Notes: a model not told the origin generated them from the letters alone. 46,770 nt of DNA from Clostridiales bacterium (GCA_009782285.1 WRJK01000010.1:1-46770), one strand, 5' to 3'. Shown: positions 7,337-15,492, counted from the first letter of the stretch. Translations and numbers: made by a program.

Positions 7337-10300
7337 CAACAGATTCAAGCGTTTTGTCGCGATTCATATCATACACAACAGCATTCGCAACAGAATTCAG
7401 CACATAGGGCGAATGGGTCGCAACAATGAACTGAATGCCGGGCAGCAGCTCCGTCAAGAATGGCAACACGTGTTTCTGGAGCCGGACGTGCAGGTGCGAT
7501 TCCAGCTCGTCTATTAGAACCAGCCCGCGAATGCGGTTGAACGGGATGATGTCGTCTCTCCAATGAACTATGATCGTGTTGAATATGTCGATGATTGCAG
7601 AATAGCCATCGGGCAAATGATCAAGGTTCAGCTCTTGCACCCTGTCTTCAAATATACGATCCACATGATAGCCGTCCTTCTCCTGCCGCAGCTTCACTTC
7701 TCCAGCAAAAAGACCTTCAAAAGACTCACTAATTCTCCCCAGCCACATTTCGAGAGAATCTGCGCCTTCGTTATTGCCGTCCAGCCGCAACTGGTTGATT
7801 TCAGCATGCATTCCCTCAAGCAACGCCCAGAAATTCTTGCGCTTTTTGCCAAAAGCAGGCATCTCGTCCGCAGCGTTCTTGAAAGAGTGGTTTGCCGGGA
7901 AATATTTGAACAGGTAATAGCCCGTCTCATGCTCCTGCCGCAGTACGCGCTCTGCTTCGGCAGGCTCCCTGTCAGAAAACGCTACAGCAACCTCCTTCGT
8001 AGCTTCATTTCTAAGGACAGCCTCAACAGCCTGATTGATGCCTGCGAGCAAACTGCTCTTACCGCTACCGTTGAGCCCTGCAATCAGTAGGCTTTTTGCT
8101 GGTTCGCCGCCAAGAGAAATGTCAATCTCCCTTTGCTCGCCCCGCAAAGTTTTTGAATGAATGGAATGCAGCGTAGGGCTTAGCACATTGCCGCAATAGA
8201 CGTACACCAGCCTTTCAATCTCCATGGACGAAAAGCGGCAGCCCATGAAATCACAGCCAGCGACATATATGCCGCTATAAGGCGGCGATGTCCACAGGCA
8301 CTGGCCGGACTCCCTGTCCCATTCCTTGACTGTGCCGTCAAAAGACGCGGATATCACGCGGCACCCGTCAGGGCTGTAGGCCGCGCTGCAAACCCAATAG
8401 GAATGCCCCTCGAATGTGCGGAGGCACTGGCCTGACCCCCTGTCCCATTCCTTGACAGTGCGATCATAGGACGCGGAGAGCACGCGGCGCCCGTCAGGGC
8501 TGTAGGCTGCGCTGTAAACCCCATCGGAATGCCCCTCGAAAGTGCGGAGGCACTGGCCGGACTCCCTGTCCCATTCCTTGACAGTGCGGTCAGAAGACGC
8601 GGATATCACACGGCACCCGTCAGGGCTGTAAGCCGCGCTGATAACCCCATCGGAATGCCCTTGCGGTAAAATCGTAGCATCAGAGATCACGCACCCGTCA
8701 AAGCGGGAGGCAGCCTTTTGGTTTGAAAAAAACACGCCGTTCAGCGGTACGCGGCTCAGATCCAGCCGACTGAGGTCCTCGCCGATGATTTTGCCGTCCC
8801 TTGCTGTGCGCCATGTTTCTATGATGTTGTTGATGGCCCATCCGGTTTCCAGGCATGGCATGCCGCGCAGTTTGCCCAGCAGCTCGTGCAGAGGGGTGGG
8901 GTGTTTGTATGCATCTTTGTTTTGGTAGTCGCTGTAATAGTCACCCAGCATGTCTTTGACATATACCGACCAGGCTTCTTTAGCTTCACTGGGCAAAACG
9001 AAGGGTTCGACGCAAAGGCTTTCTCGAATAACGTTGGCAATTCGCAGGGCAGCGAAGAAGTCCCTAAAATACTGGTGACGGAAAATGTAAAAGTCCCCTT
9101 CTTCCACCAGGATGTACTGCTGGTACAGCAGCACGTTTTCAACCGGGACAGCAGCTTTTTCTCGGAGCTTGTGTTTTTCGACTATTTCTTTGATCCCCAA
9201 GGGCATGTCGGAGAGTTGCTGCTCAATCGGGCACATCTGATTGAACGACGACAAAAGCTCAGCAAACTCGTTCTTGCCGATTTGAAATTGGCTGCGTGCC
9301 TCCATATGGTGCGCAATATAGGGTGCAACGGCAAACAGTGCGCACCAAGTGGGGATGATGTCCTCAAGCCTGCCGTGGATCACGCAGTTTGCTACCTGGC
9401 AGAGCAAATAATTGTAAAGCAGCTCCCCCCGCTTCTCGTAGGGCTTGAAATCAAACAATTTGCGCTGTGCAACCCGTTTCTGAACAGAAGACGTCTGGGC
9501 ATACAGAGTCAACATAAGCGGAGTCTGCAACACTTCGCCCAGTTCTTTTTCCAAAGAAAGGTTGTTTCTCTGCAAAAAGCTTTCCACGGTGCCCATGTCC
9601 AGCGGCTGCAGGTTGTAGAGGGCAAATGGCTTGTCCAGTTGATGCTCCGGCTCAAAGCGGCTGCGCGAGGTGACAATGATGCGGATTTGTTCAGATTGCA
9701 ACAGCAACGCCTTAATTTCCTGAACAAGAGGCAGCGCGTCGCCGGATATTTCGTTCAAACCGTCAAGCAGCAGCACATATTTGCGGGCTAGGCATGTAAT
9801 GTCGATTTTTTCATAATACAGCTTGATGTAATTCCGCAGGAACTCCGGCTGGGGCTTGTATTCGTTTAGGGGTACGTACAGGGGAAGTTCTGTGCCGCCT
9901 GCCAGCAGCTCCTGCCAGACGTTCAGCAGCGCAGTGGTCTTGCCTGTGCCGCCCTCGCCGACGATTATCATGCTGCCGGGCTTATTTTTGAGCACTTCCA
10001 TCAATTTTTGCGGCTGATCTTCGCATTCTCCAAGCAAAAAAGTGTCGAAGGGCTTGGCGTCGGGGAAAAGCTCCTCGCTTAATTCAAGAAAAGAGAACCG
10101 CCCTTTTTCGCCTCGAAGGAAGTTGTAATACCGTTTGGAACGTTCAAAAAGATCTTTGTCTGCAAGGGAAACCCGCTTGTCATCAGCTGCGAACGTGGCT
10201 GCACCCAACCGTTCCAACGCAAATGTGTTGTTGCTCTCTGTCAAGCGGCGATGGAGGCTATAGTCCTTTTGAAACTGCCTAGAGCCCCTGTCGGAATAGC

Positions 10301-11159
10301 TGTAGGGCGTGATGCGCACGGTACGCGCAGCATCGTCGTACTCCCCCAGCATGAAGGAAACAACAGAGTATCCGTCAATTAGGCCGCCGCCGCAGGTGAT
10401 CTGGGGGATGTCGCGGCCGGCGTCGTCAAACCTGGCGTAGCCCAGCCTGTGGGAATGGCCGCAGAGGTACATGTCCACCCCTGCATTGTCAAACAGTTGA
10501 GCAAGCTTTTCTTGTTCGGAGTTGTAAAAAAACCCCTTCCCATGGTGTCCGATGACGACAAGCGGCTTGTTTTTTTCGTCAACCTTGTCGAATACTTGGA
10601 GCAATCTGTGTTCGGTAATCATCAGCCTGTGCTCGTCTTCATTGTCGCAGGACGCGAGGCAGGTGTTGAGCACCAAAAGGTTCAAATGCTTGAGCGAGTA
10701 AAAAACGTGCGCGTCAGATGTTTCGTCTGCCGTCAGCTTGCGCCCGAACAAATCCTCATACTGCTTCAGGTAGTCGCTCATACCGGAATAAGTGAGCAGA
10801 GAGCGCTCTTCCGCATCTGCCATTGTGGCTTCAAACTCTTGTGAGGGATTTTTGGCTTTTCGTATCCTGTCGATTATGCTTTCACGCAGCCGCGAGCCGC
10901 GCTTGATGTCATGGTTGCCCACTGCCCAAAACACGTTCTCCTTGCCGACGTTTGTTATTTCGAGCAGTTTTTCCATGTATTCGCTTGCAGAGTCATAGCT
11001 GTTTTGGTTTGCGATGTCGCCTGTTATGAAAATATAGTCGCATTTGAATTTTTCCTCAGACAAACAGGAAAGCAACGCGTCCCTTGCCATGCTCATGTCA
11101 AAAGAATCGCGCCTACGGAAATGCAGGTCAGAGAATTGAAGCCATTTGAAGTTTCCCAC
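7308..11159 (-). CDS. Metallophosphoesterase-NACHT-WD40-AAA fusion, candidate defence protein
   Basis: A 1283-residue protein from GTG 11159 (AGGGG upstream). Residues 1-~290: calcineurin-like phosphoesterase with SDLHF (10-14), TGDIANQN (46-53), GNHD (81-84), GHHGKG (204-209) and GHSHRLG (234-240). Residues ~370-560: NACHT NTPase with Walker A GEGGTGKTT (401-409), Walker B VLLLDGLNE (462-470) and TSRSR. Residues ~580-790: helical region. Residues 833-957: three nearly identical 42-residue WD40 repeats. Residues ~995-1270: a second ATPase with GLNGSGKSS (1028-1036), VLIDELESHLH (1214-1224) and THSPYVLN (1248-1255), like OLD/SMC-type nucleases' ATPase half. NACHT-WD40 proteins are STAND sensors, some antiviral; a phosphoesterase effector and a C-terminal ABC-type ATPase on one chain is unusual. 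Lies beside a broken MNT-HEPN module. The C-terminus may be truncated. Confidence 0.85.
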   Translation of the reverse strand: MGNFKWLQFSDLHFRRRDSFDMSMARDALLSCLSEEKFKCDYIFITGDIANQNSYDSASEYMEKLLEITNVGKENVFWAVGNHDIKRGSRLRESIIDRIRKAKNPSQEFEATMADAEERSLLTYSGMSDYLKQYEDLFGRKLTADETSDAHVFYSLKHLNLLVLNTCLASCDNEDEHRLMITEHRLLQVFDKVDEKNKPLVVIGHHGKGFFYNSEQEKLAQLFDNAGVDMYLCGHSHRLGYARFDDAGRDIPQITCGGGLIDGYSVVSFMLGEYDDAARTVRITPYSYSDRGSRQFQKDYSLHRRLTESNNTFALERLGAATFAADDKRVSLADKDLFERSKRYYNFLRGEKGRFSFLELSEELFPDAKPFDTFLLGECEDQPQKLMEVLKNKPGSMIIVGEGGTGKTTALLNVWQELLAGGTELPLYVPLNEYKPQPEFLRNYIKLYYEKIDITCLARKYVLLLDGLNEISGDALPLVQEIKALLLQSEQIRIIVTSRSRFEPEHQLDKPFALYNLQPLDMGTVESFLQRNNLSLEKELGEVLQTPLMLTLYAQTSSVQKRVAQRKLFDFKPYEKRGELLYNYLLCQVANCVIHGRLEDIIPTWCALFAVAPYIAHHMEARSQFQIGKNEFAELLSSFNQMCPIEQQLSDMPLGIKEIVEKHKLREKAAVPVENVLLYQQYILVEEGDFYIFRHQYFRDFFAALRIANVIRESLCVEPFVLPSEAKEAWSVYVKDMLGDYYSDYQNKDAYKHPTPLHELLGKLRGMPCLETGWAINNIIETWRTARDGKIIGEDLSRLDLSRVPLNGVFFSNQKAASRFDGCVISDATILPQGHSDGVISAAYSPDGCRVISASSDRTVKEWDRESGQCLRTFEGHSDGVYSAAYSPDGRRVLSASYDRTVKEWDRGSGQCLRTFEGHSYWVCSAAYSPDGCRVISASFDGTVKEWDRESGQCLWTSPPYSGIYVAGCDFMGCRFSSMEIERLVYVYCGNVLSPTLHSIHSKTLRGEQREIDISLGGEPAKSLLIAGLNGSGKSSLLAGINQAVEAVLRNEATKEVAVAFSDREPAEAERVLRQEHETGYYLFKYFPANHSFKNAADEMPAFGKKRKNFWALLEGMHAEINQLRLDGNNEGADSLEMWLGRISESFEGLFAGEVKLRQEKDGYHVDRIFEDRVQELNLDHLPDGYSAIIDIFNTIIVHWRDDIIPFNRIRGLVLIDELESHLHVRLQKHVLPFLTELLPGIQFIVATHSPYVLNSVANAVVYDMNRDKTLESVDGKPSAQLP
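8295..8660 (-). repeat. Three near-identical WD40-coding repeats (126 bp)
   Basis: Three tandem 126-bp units encode GHSDGV..AAYSPDG.RV.SAS.DRTVKEWDR and end in SGQCLRTFE. Identity at the DNA level is very high, with differences concentrated in a few codons (for example SSDRT, SYDRT, SFDGT). This is the pattern of a fast-expanding sensor array. A full propeller would need about seven blades; only three are present, so the array may be contracted or complete the propeller by oligomerising. Confidence 0.93.
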
Positions 11160-11188
11160 TGCGACAGCCCCTTTTCAGACAATGTAGA

Positions 11189-11368
11189 TTATTTTATGAA
11201 ACCGTTGATATATTCTGCTCGCATAGAATGAAAAATGCTGTAATATGCCCTGTTGTTCGCATCCATATATCTTGAAGCAGCAAGATTTTCAAATGCTGTT
11301 TGACACGTTTCAGTTGCCCTTTCCAACCGATATTGCGCAAGGGCAACTTTTTTCTGATTGTCAGGCAA
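11189..11368 (-). pseudogene. HEPN-domain toxin, C-terminally truncated
   Basis: A 59-codon frame opens at TTG 11368, preceded by GGAAGGAGTG. It reads MPDNQKKVALAQYRLERA then a helix containing NRAYYSIFHSMRA, the hallmark N-terminal half of HEPN-domain proteins of the MNT-HEPN type. The frame stops after about 59 residues, before the part that holds the catalytic R-x4-6-H motif, so it should be inactive. Its start overlaps the last codons of the MNT fragment, the usual operon order. Recognition is from sequence pattern alone. Confidence 0.65.
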
Positions 11369-11582
11369 TTAATCTCACTCCTTCCTTTTTGACATTCCGA
11401 TAAAAAGGTATGGTTTCCTGCCATTCCTCGAAGAAACTGCAGCTTATTATGATTGGTGCAAGCAGTATTGAATACCTATGTTTCTTATCAACCGCAGACA
11501 TTATGGCTACAACGTCATCAAAATAAAACCGTTCTTCTTCTCGCGGTATGTCAACAAGTATTGCGATGTCAACATATTTGCA
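11361..11582 (-). pseudogene. MNT nucleotidyltransferase antitoxin, N-terminally truncated
   Basis: An open frame without a start codon reads KYVDIAILVDIPREEER near its beginning and ends FFEEWQETIPFYRNVKKEGV plus four residues, the characteristic end of MNT-domain proteins (PFYRNV.KEG). The D-x-[ILV]-A-[IL] stretch matches the second catalytic Asp region, but the GSxARG motif and everything upstream are gone; a TGA precedes the frame. It overlaps the HEPN start. A -10/-35 pair survives 50 bp upstream, so both ends of this toxin-antitoxin module have been lost while its core remains. Confidence 0.65.
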
Positions 11583-11630
11583 TCACAACTTTAATATCCT
11601 CTTGTTTCTACTTAACATCCGACAAACTGA

Positions 11631-11659
11631 ATTATATCACAGCGGCGTCCGTTTCGCAA
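11631..11659 (-). promoter_or_regulatory. Promoter of the MNT-HEPN remnant
   Basis: TTGCGA (11659-11654), 17-bp spacer, TATAAT (11636-11631) on the minus strand. It could still drive transcription through the remnants into the large NACHT gene, for which no closer promoter is evident. Confidence 0.5.
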
Positions 11660-11680
11660 CGGAATACTTGGTAAATCCAA

Positions 11681-11713
11681 TTGCAATTTCAAGGCATTTA
11701 CGGTATAATTGCA
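11681..11713 (+). promoter_or_regulatory. Promoter element, shared with 13417-13449
   Basis: TTGCAA, 17-bp spacer, TATAAT, followed by TGCA. The 33-bp block is repeated at 13417-13449 with four mismatches. It sits about 50 bp before the broken AAA-ATPase gene and could now also serve the metallo-hydrolase gene. Confidence 0.65.
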
Positions 11714-11760
11714 TATAAAACATGCAGAGGCAAAAACTTGACATGAATGAGGAAGGTAAA

Positions 11761-11913
11761 ATGCGCAGATTCAACGTAGCCGGGCATTGCGTCCAGTTAA
11801 ATGACTATATGGTGGACATAAGCGGAAAGCTGGAAAAAATAATGAGGCTTATTGACGACGGCAGTTATTTCACGATAAACCGCGCGAGGCAGTACGGAAA
11901 GACGACTACCTAA
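11761..11913 (+). pseudogene. AAA-ATPase-like (PF09820-type) gene, N-terminal fragment
   Basis: From ATG 11761 (GAGGAAGG upstream) the frame reads MRRFNVAGHCVQLNDYMVDI, then a helix, then YFTINRARQYGKTTT and a stop. YF.INR.RQ.GKTT is the diagnostic Walker A of the AAA-ATPase_like family, whose members usually exceed 500 residues and end in a PD-(D/E)XK domain. Only 50 codons remain. A later piece of the same kind of protein lies at 12553-12636 on the same strand, with the metallo-hydrolase gene in between. Confidence 0.8.
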
Positions 11914-11954
11914 TTAATTCAAAAATACCAAAAAAGACAAACAGGAGGGGAACC

Positions 11955-12548
11955 ATGCCAAAACTATTGTTTCAAGGCCACGGCAGTTATCGCCTGACTG
12001 CTGACGACGGCAGGGTCGCATACGTGGATCCGTACAAAGGAAAGGGCTACGACAAGCCGGCTGACTTGATACTTGTGACGCACCAGCACAGCGACCACAA
12101 CAGAATCGACCTCTGTGCAAAAAAACCGGACTGCCGGATAATTACAAACGAGGAAGCCCTCGCAGGGGGCAAGCACAACAGCTTCGACATTGACGGCATA
12201 TTGGTGCAGGCGGTTGAGGCGAAGAACAAAAATCATGACCCAAAGCTTTGTGTCGGGTACATTATTACCCTTGACGGCGTCAAAATATACGCCAGCGGCG
12301 ACACTTCCCTGACAAAACAGATGGAAACCTTTGCAGGGCTTGAGCTGGACTATGCGCTATTCCCGGGCGACGGCATATTCAACATGGGCCTAGCGGAAGC
12401 CGCCGAGTGCGCCAGGCTTGTTGGCGCGAAGCACAACATCATCATCCACCTGAAACCTGGAGAGTCGGTGCGCCGAAAAGCTGAAAAATGGGGTGCGCCA
12501 AACAAATTGATAGTCGAGCCCGGTGATGAGATAGAGCTTGAAAGGTGA
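11955..12548 (+). CDS. MBL-fold metal-dependent hydrolase (UlaG-like)
   Basis: A 197-residue protein beginning MPKLLFQGHGSYRLTADDGR, with the metallo-beta-lactamase signature THQHSDH at residues 42-48 (HxHxDH), ASGDTSL at about 115-121 and a late His at IIHLKPGE. This short single-domain type resembles the UlaG/YtkL-like group; substrate unknown. AGGAGGGG lies six bases before ATG 11955. The gene with its ribosome binding site is embedded between two pieces of a broken AAA-ATPase gene, so it may have arrived as a small insertion or been left there by a deletion. Complete and apparently functional. Confidence 0.88.
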   Translation: MPKLLFQGHGSYRLTADDGRVAYVDPYKGKGYDKPADLILVTHQHSDHNRIDLCAKKPDCRIITNEEALAGGKHNSFDIDGILVQAVEAKNKNHDPKLCVGYIITLDGVKIYASGDTSLTKQMETFAGLELDYALFPGDGIFNMGLAEAAECARLVGAKHNIIIHLKPGESVRRKAEKWGAPNKLIVEPGDEIELER

Positions 12549-12552
12549 AAGA

Positions 12553-12636
12553 ACCGAGGAAGCCGACCACAGCACGGGCATGGACATCCCAGCCATATCT
12601 GATGATATATACAGCTACACGGGCGGCTATCCGTAG
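12553..12636 (+). pseudogene. Internal fragment of the AAA-ATPase-like gene
   Basis: The frame reads TEEADHSTGMDIPAISDDIY then SYTGGYP and a TAG. In PF09820-type ATPases a similar segment (G..MDI.AI...IY.YT.GYPFLVS) follows the AAA core. It starts five bases after the metallo-hydrolase stop and ends directly against the stop of the converging membrane-protein gene. Together with 11761-11913 it marks one decayed gene. Confidence 0.65.
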
Positions 12637-13275
12637 CTATTCCGATATTTTTTTGTTTACATTGAGGCTCTTGACGATGTACGCTGCCGCGAACAGCCAG
12701 AAAGCGGCGATAAACAAAACCCCCAGCATCGGTATAACATGATTCATGCCGAGGCCGGTAATAAAAAGCCCCATCGCTATCGAAGAGGGCGGGCCGATCA
12801 TAAATAACCCTAAACCAATAAAGTACTGATAATGGTTGCCTCGAAAGGGTAGGCGCTTAAACCCCTCGTAGTTCCATTGTTCCCAGTACATCGCGGATCC
12901 GGCTGCATCGTTTTTGGCTTCAAGCATGCCGTTGATTTTCCTCTCCAGCAAAGAGCAATAAGCCGCAATTTTCGCCATGCGATAAACATTGTCAAGCCAA
13001 AGCGAGCCAAGAAACGCCATTAAGCCCGGTATCAACAGGCAGAACACGCAAGCGACCATGACAGCTTTCTGGTCGGCTTTCGATTCCGATATGCCTATGT
13101 ACATGTTCACCCCGATGCCCAGGACGACGCCAAGGGAGGTGATGATAAACATTAGCATTGTGTTTTGCCGCTGCACCATGTCACGGGATTCGGCGCGCAG
13201 CTGCTGGTACTCAGTCAAGGCGGCGGTCACCGTTTTGTCGAATATGGTTCCGGTGTCGATGTCTTTCTTTTTCAT
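12637..13275 (-). CDS. Hypothetical membrane protein, four transmembrane segments
   Basis: A 212-residue protein from ATG 13275, chosen for the AAAGGTGA eight bases upstream. N-terminal helix (residues ~1-38), then hydrophobic segments at about 42-65 (MLMFIITSLGVVLGIGVNMY), 73-97, 150-172 and 180-205, with an amphipathic cytoplasmic helix between the second and third (LLERKINGMLEAKNDA) and an aromatic stretch (YWEQWNYEGFKRLPF). I do not recognise the family. Its layout loosely resembles small membrane effectors, but nothing specific supports that. Its stop abuts the ATPase fragment with no gap. The promoter is the 43-bp element shared with the AlbA-type gene. Confidence 0.75.
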   Translation of the reverse strand: MKKKDIDTGTIFDKTVTAALTEYQQLRAESRDMVQRQNTMLMFIITSLGVVLGIGVNMYIGISESKADQKAVMVACVFCLLIPGLMAFLGSLWLDNVYRMAKIAAYCSLLERKINGMLEAKNDAAGSAMYWEQWNYEGFKRLPFRGNHYQYFIGLGLFMIGPPSSIAMGLFITGLGMNHVIPMLGVLFIAAFWLFAAAYIVKSLNVNKKISE

Positions 13276-13308
13276 TCCCGATTCACCTTTCAAAAATTCA
13301 GCATGCAA

Positions 13309-13351
13309 TTAACTATAAAATATATCACCGGGCTCTGTTTTGTCAAGGAAA
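13309..13351 (-). promoter_or_regulatory. Promoter of the membrane-protein gene, copy of 4431-4473
   Basis: Minus strand TTGACA, about 16 bp, TATATT. Forty of 43 bases match the element upstream of the AlbA-type gene. Confidence 0.6.
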
Positions 13352-13416
13352 AGCTTCTCGTCAGCGGCGAGTGCTATGGCGAAATTGAACGCGAGCTCGT
13401 TTCCAAAGGCTTCATC

Positions 13417-13449
13417 TTGCAATTCCAAAACATTTGCGGTATAATTGCA
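13417..13449 (+). promoter_or_regulatory. Promoter of the metalloprotease gene, copy of 11681-11713
   Basis: TTGCAA, 17-bp spacer, TATAAT; 29 of 33 bases match the element at 11681. It lies about 40 bp before the YgjP-like start codon. Confidence 0.65.
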
Positions 13450-13486
13450 AATAATATGCAGCAGAAGTCAGCAGGAAGGGAACACA

Positions 13487-14161
13487 ATGACCGAATACAC
13501 TCTGACCCGCTCAAACCGCAAAACCATCGGGCTGTACGTTAAAAACGGGGCCATGGAAGTCCGTGCCCCGCTGAAAATGACGAAATCAGAAATCGACAGT
13601 TTTGTTGCGTCAAAAGAAAAATGGGCAAAAGAAAAGCTGGCAGAGTCGTGCAAGCTCAAGGAGGCCCGCAAAGCGTTCGCGCTCAGCTACGGCGACGCTG
13701 TCATATACCGGGGCGCGTCTTACCCGATTGCCGCAAGGCTTGGAATGCGCGTGGGCTTTGACGGAAAGGTTTTCTACTTGCCGCAAGGCCTCGCGCCAGA
13801 CGACATTAAGTATGGCGCAGTGCAGGTTTACCGCTTGCTGGCAAAGCGGCACCTTACGGAGAGGACAGCGCATTTTGCAGGCATTATGGGCGTCACGCCG
13901 ACTGCAGTTAAGATAACCGGCGCGAAAACCCGCTGGGGCAGCTGCTCTACGGGGAAAAGCATAAATTATTCGTGGCGGCTCGTTATGGCAGACGACGAAG
14001 TGATAGATTACGTGGTAGTCCATGAGCTGGCGCACATCACTGAAATGAACCACTCCGGCCGTTTTTGGGCAGTTGTCGAAAAGGCTTTGCCCAACTACCG
14101 GGAATTAAAAACTAGGCTCAAAGAACTGCAGAAGCGGCTCGGCAGCGAAGATTGGGATTAG
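13487..14161 (+). CDS. YgjP-like (SprT-type) zinc metallopeptidase
   Basis: A 224-residue protein starting at ATG 13487 (AGGAAGGG upstream). The N-terminal half carries RSNRKTIGLYV and AKEKLAESCKL; the C-terminal half has TRWGSCSTGKSINYSWRLVM and the zinc site HELAHITEMNHSGRFW at about residues 179-194 (HExxH plus a third His). This is the standard layout of the YgjP / DUF45 family, thought to be cytoplasmic metalloproteases, often beside type I restriction genes. It stands alone here, with its own promoter. Complete; substrate unknown. Confidence 0.9.
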   Translation: MTEYTLTRSNRKTIGLYVKNGAMEVRAPLKMTKSEIDSFVASKEKWAKEKLAESCKLKEARKAFALSYGDAVIYRGASYPIAARLGMRVGFDGKVFYLPQGLAPDDIKYGAVQVYRLLAKRHLTERTAHFAGIMGVTPTAVKITGAKTRWGSCSTGKSINYSWRLVMADDEVIDYVVVHELAHITEMNHSGRFWAVVEKALPNYRELKTRLKELQKRLGSEDWD

Positions 14162-14311
14162 AAAAAAAACCGTTCCATTTTCGTTTTGATTTGCTTCACA
14201 CCGAATTTCAAAAATTGTAAAATATTCTGTGGCATTTTACTTTCAATTGTGATAGAATCAATAAGGCGTTTGAAACTTTCAGATTTGCTCAAAGAAATAC
14301 TACTGGAAGGC

Positions 14312-14552
14312 ATGGGGCAATTGGGTATAGAGAACAAGCAACGGCATTACTATTTGGACAACATAAAGGTTTTTCTGATTGTCCTATTCATCGTTTACCA
14401 CACAGGGATGGCGTTTGGTCCGACGCGACACTTCCGCTTGCCTTTGTCGCCCTTGTCAGCAAACCGCTGTCTCAGTATTTACTACGCCATGTATTCAATG
14501 AACGCACCGCTGCCGTTTTACGGTATTATGCGGTGCTTTGTTTGGACTACCA
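14312..14552 (+). pseudogene. Acyltransferase-3 family remnant, internally deleted
   Basis: From about ATG 14312 the frame gives KQRHYYLDNIKVFLIVLFIV then YHTGMAFGP, the classic first transmembrane segment of acyltransferase-3 (OafA-like) proteins, including its catalytic-region His. Right after this the plausible coding frame shifts: the next frame reads TLPLAFVALVSKPLSQYLLR, resembling the last transmembrane helix of the same family. So most of the gene (~300 codons) seems to have been deleted with a frame change. The remnant runs straight into the heptamer array. Confidence 0.55.
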
Positions 14553-15492
14553 ACCACCAACTAGCAACCAGCCACTACCAACTACAAACTACCAACCACC
14601 AACTACCAACTACCAACTACAAACTACAAACTACCAACTACAAACTACAAACTACAACCCAACCCAACTAGCCCCTAGCAACTAGCAACTACAAACTAAA
14701 AACTACGACCCAAACTACCAACCACCCACTACCAACCACCCACTACCAACTACAAACTACCCACTACAAACCACCAACTAACCACTAACTAGCCCCTAGC
14801 CCCTAGCCCCTAGCAACTAGCAACTAGCAACTAACCCAAACCCACTACCAACTACCAACCACCAACCACCAACTACCAACTACAAACTACAAACCACCAA
14901 CTACCAACCACCAACTACCAACTACAAACTACAAACTACGACCCAAACTACCAACCACCAACTACAAACTACAAACCACCAACTACCAACTACCAACTAC
15001 AAACCACCAACTAACCACTACAACCCAACCCAACTAGCCCCTAGCAACTAGCAACTACAAACTAAAAACTACGACCCAAACTACCAACTACCAACTACCC
15101 ACTACCAACCACCCACTACCAACTACAAACTACCCACTACAAACTACAAACTACAAACTACGACCCAAACTACCAACTACCCACTACAAACTACAAACTA
15201 CCAACTACCAACTACAAACTACCAACTACCCACTACAAACTACCAACTACAAACTACAAACTACAACCCAACCCAACTAGCCCCTAGCCCCTAGCAACTA
15301 GCAACTACAAACTACAAACTACGACCCAACTACCAACTACCAACTACCAACTACCAACTACCAACTACCAACTACCAACTACCAACTACCCACTACCCAC
15401 TACCCACTACCCACTACAAACTACAAACTACGACCCAAACTACCAACTACCAACTACCAACTACCAACTACCAACTACCCACTACAAACTAA
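14546..15492. repeat. Heptanucleotide minisatellite, about 135 units
   Basis: About 950 bp built almost entirely of 7-bp units of the type nnACTAn: CAACTAC, AAACTAC, CCACTAC, CAACCAC, CAACTAG, CCCCTAG and GACCCAA. A higher-order block (CAACTAGCCCCTAGCAACTAG followed by an ACTACGACCCAA step) recurs near 14670, 15030 and 15275. There are stops in all frames, so it is non-coding. It begins in the acyltransferase remnant and ends four bases before the ATG that precedes the pyk ribosome binding site. Heptamer repeats of this style are known from filamentous cyanobacteria (STRR sequences); an array this long in a Firmicute is unusual. Confidence 0.95.

Noticed and set aside
14186-14671. Complete 161-residue gene
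   Set aside because: Its second half is translated heptamer repeat; only the first part resembles a protein family.
14546-15492. CRISPR array or coding repeat
   Set aside because: Units are 7 bp, have no spacers, and every frame contains stops.
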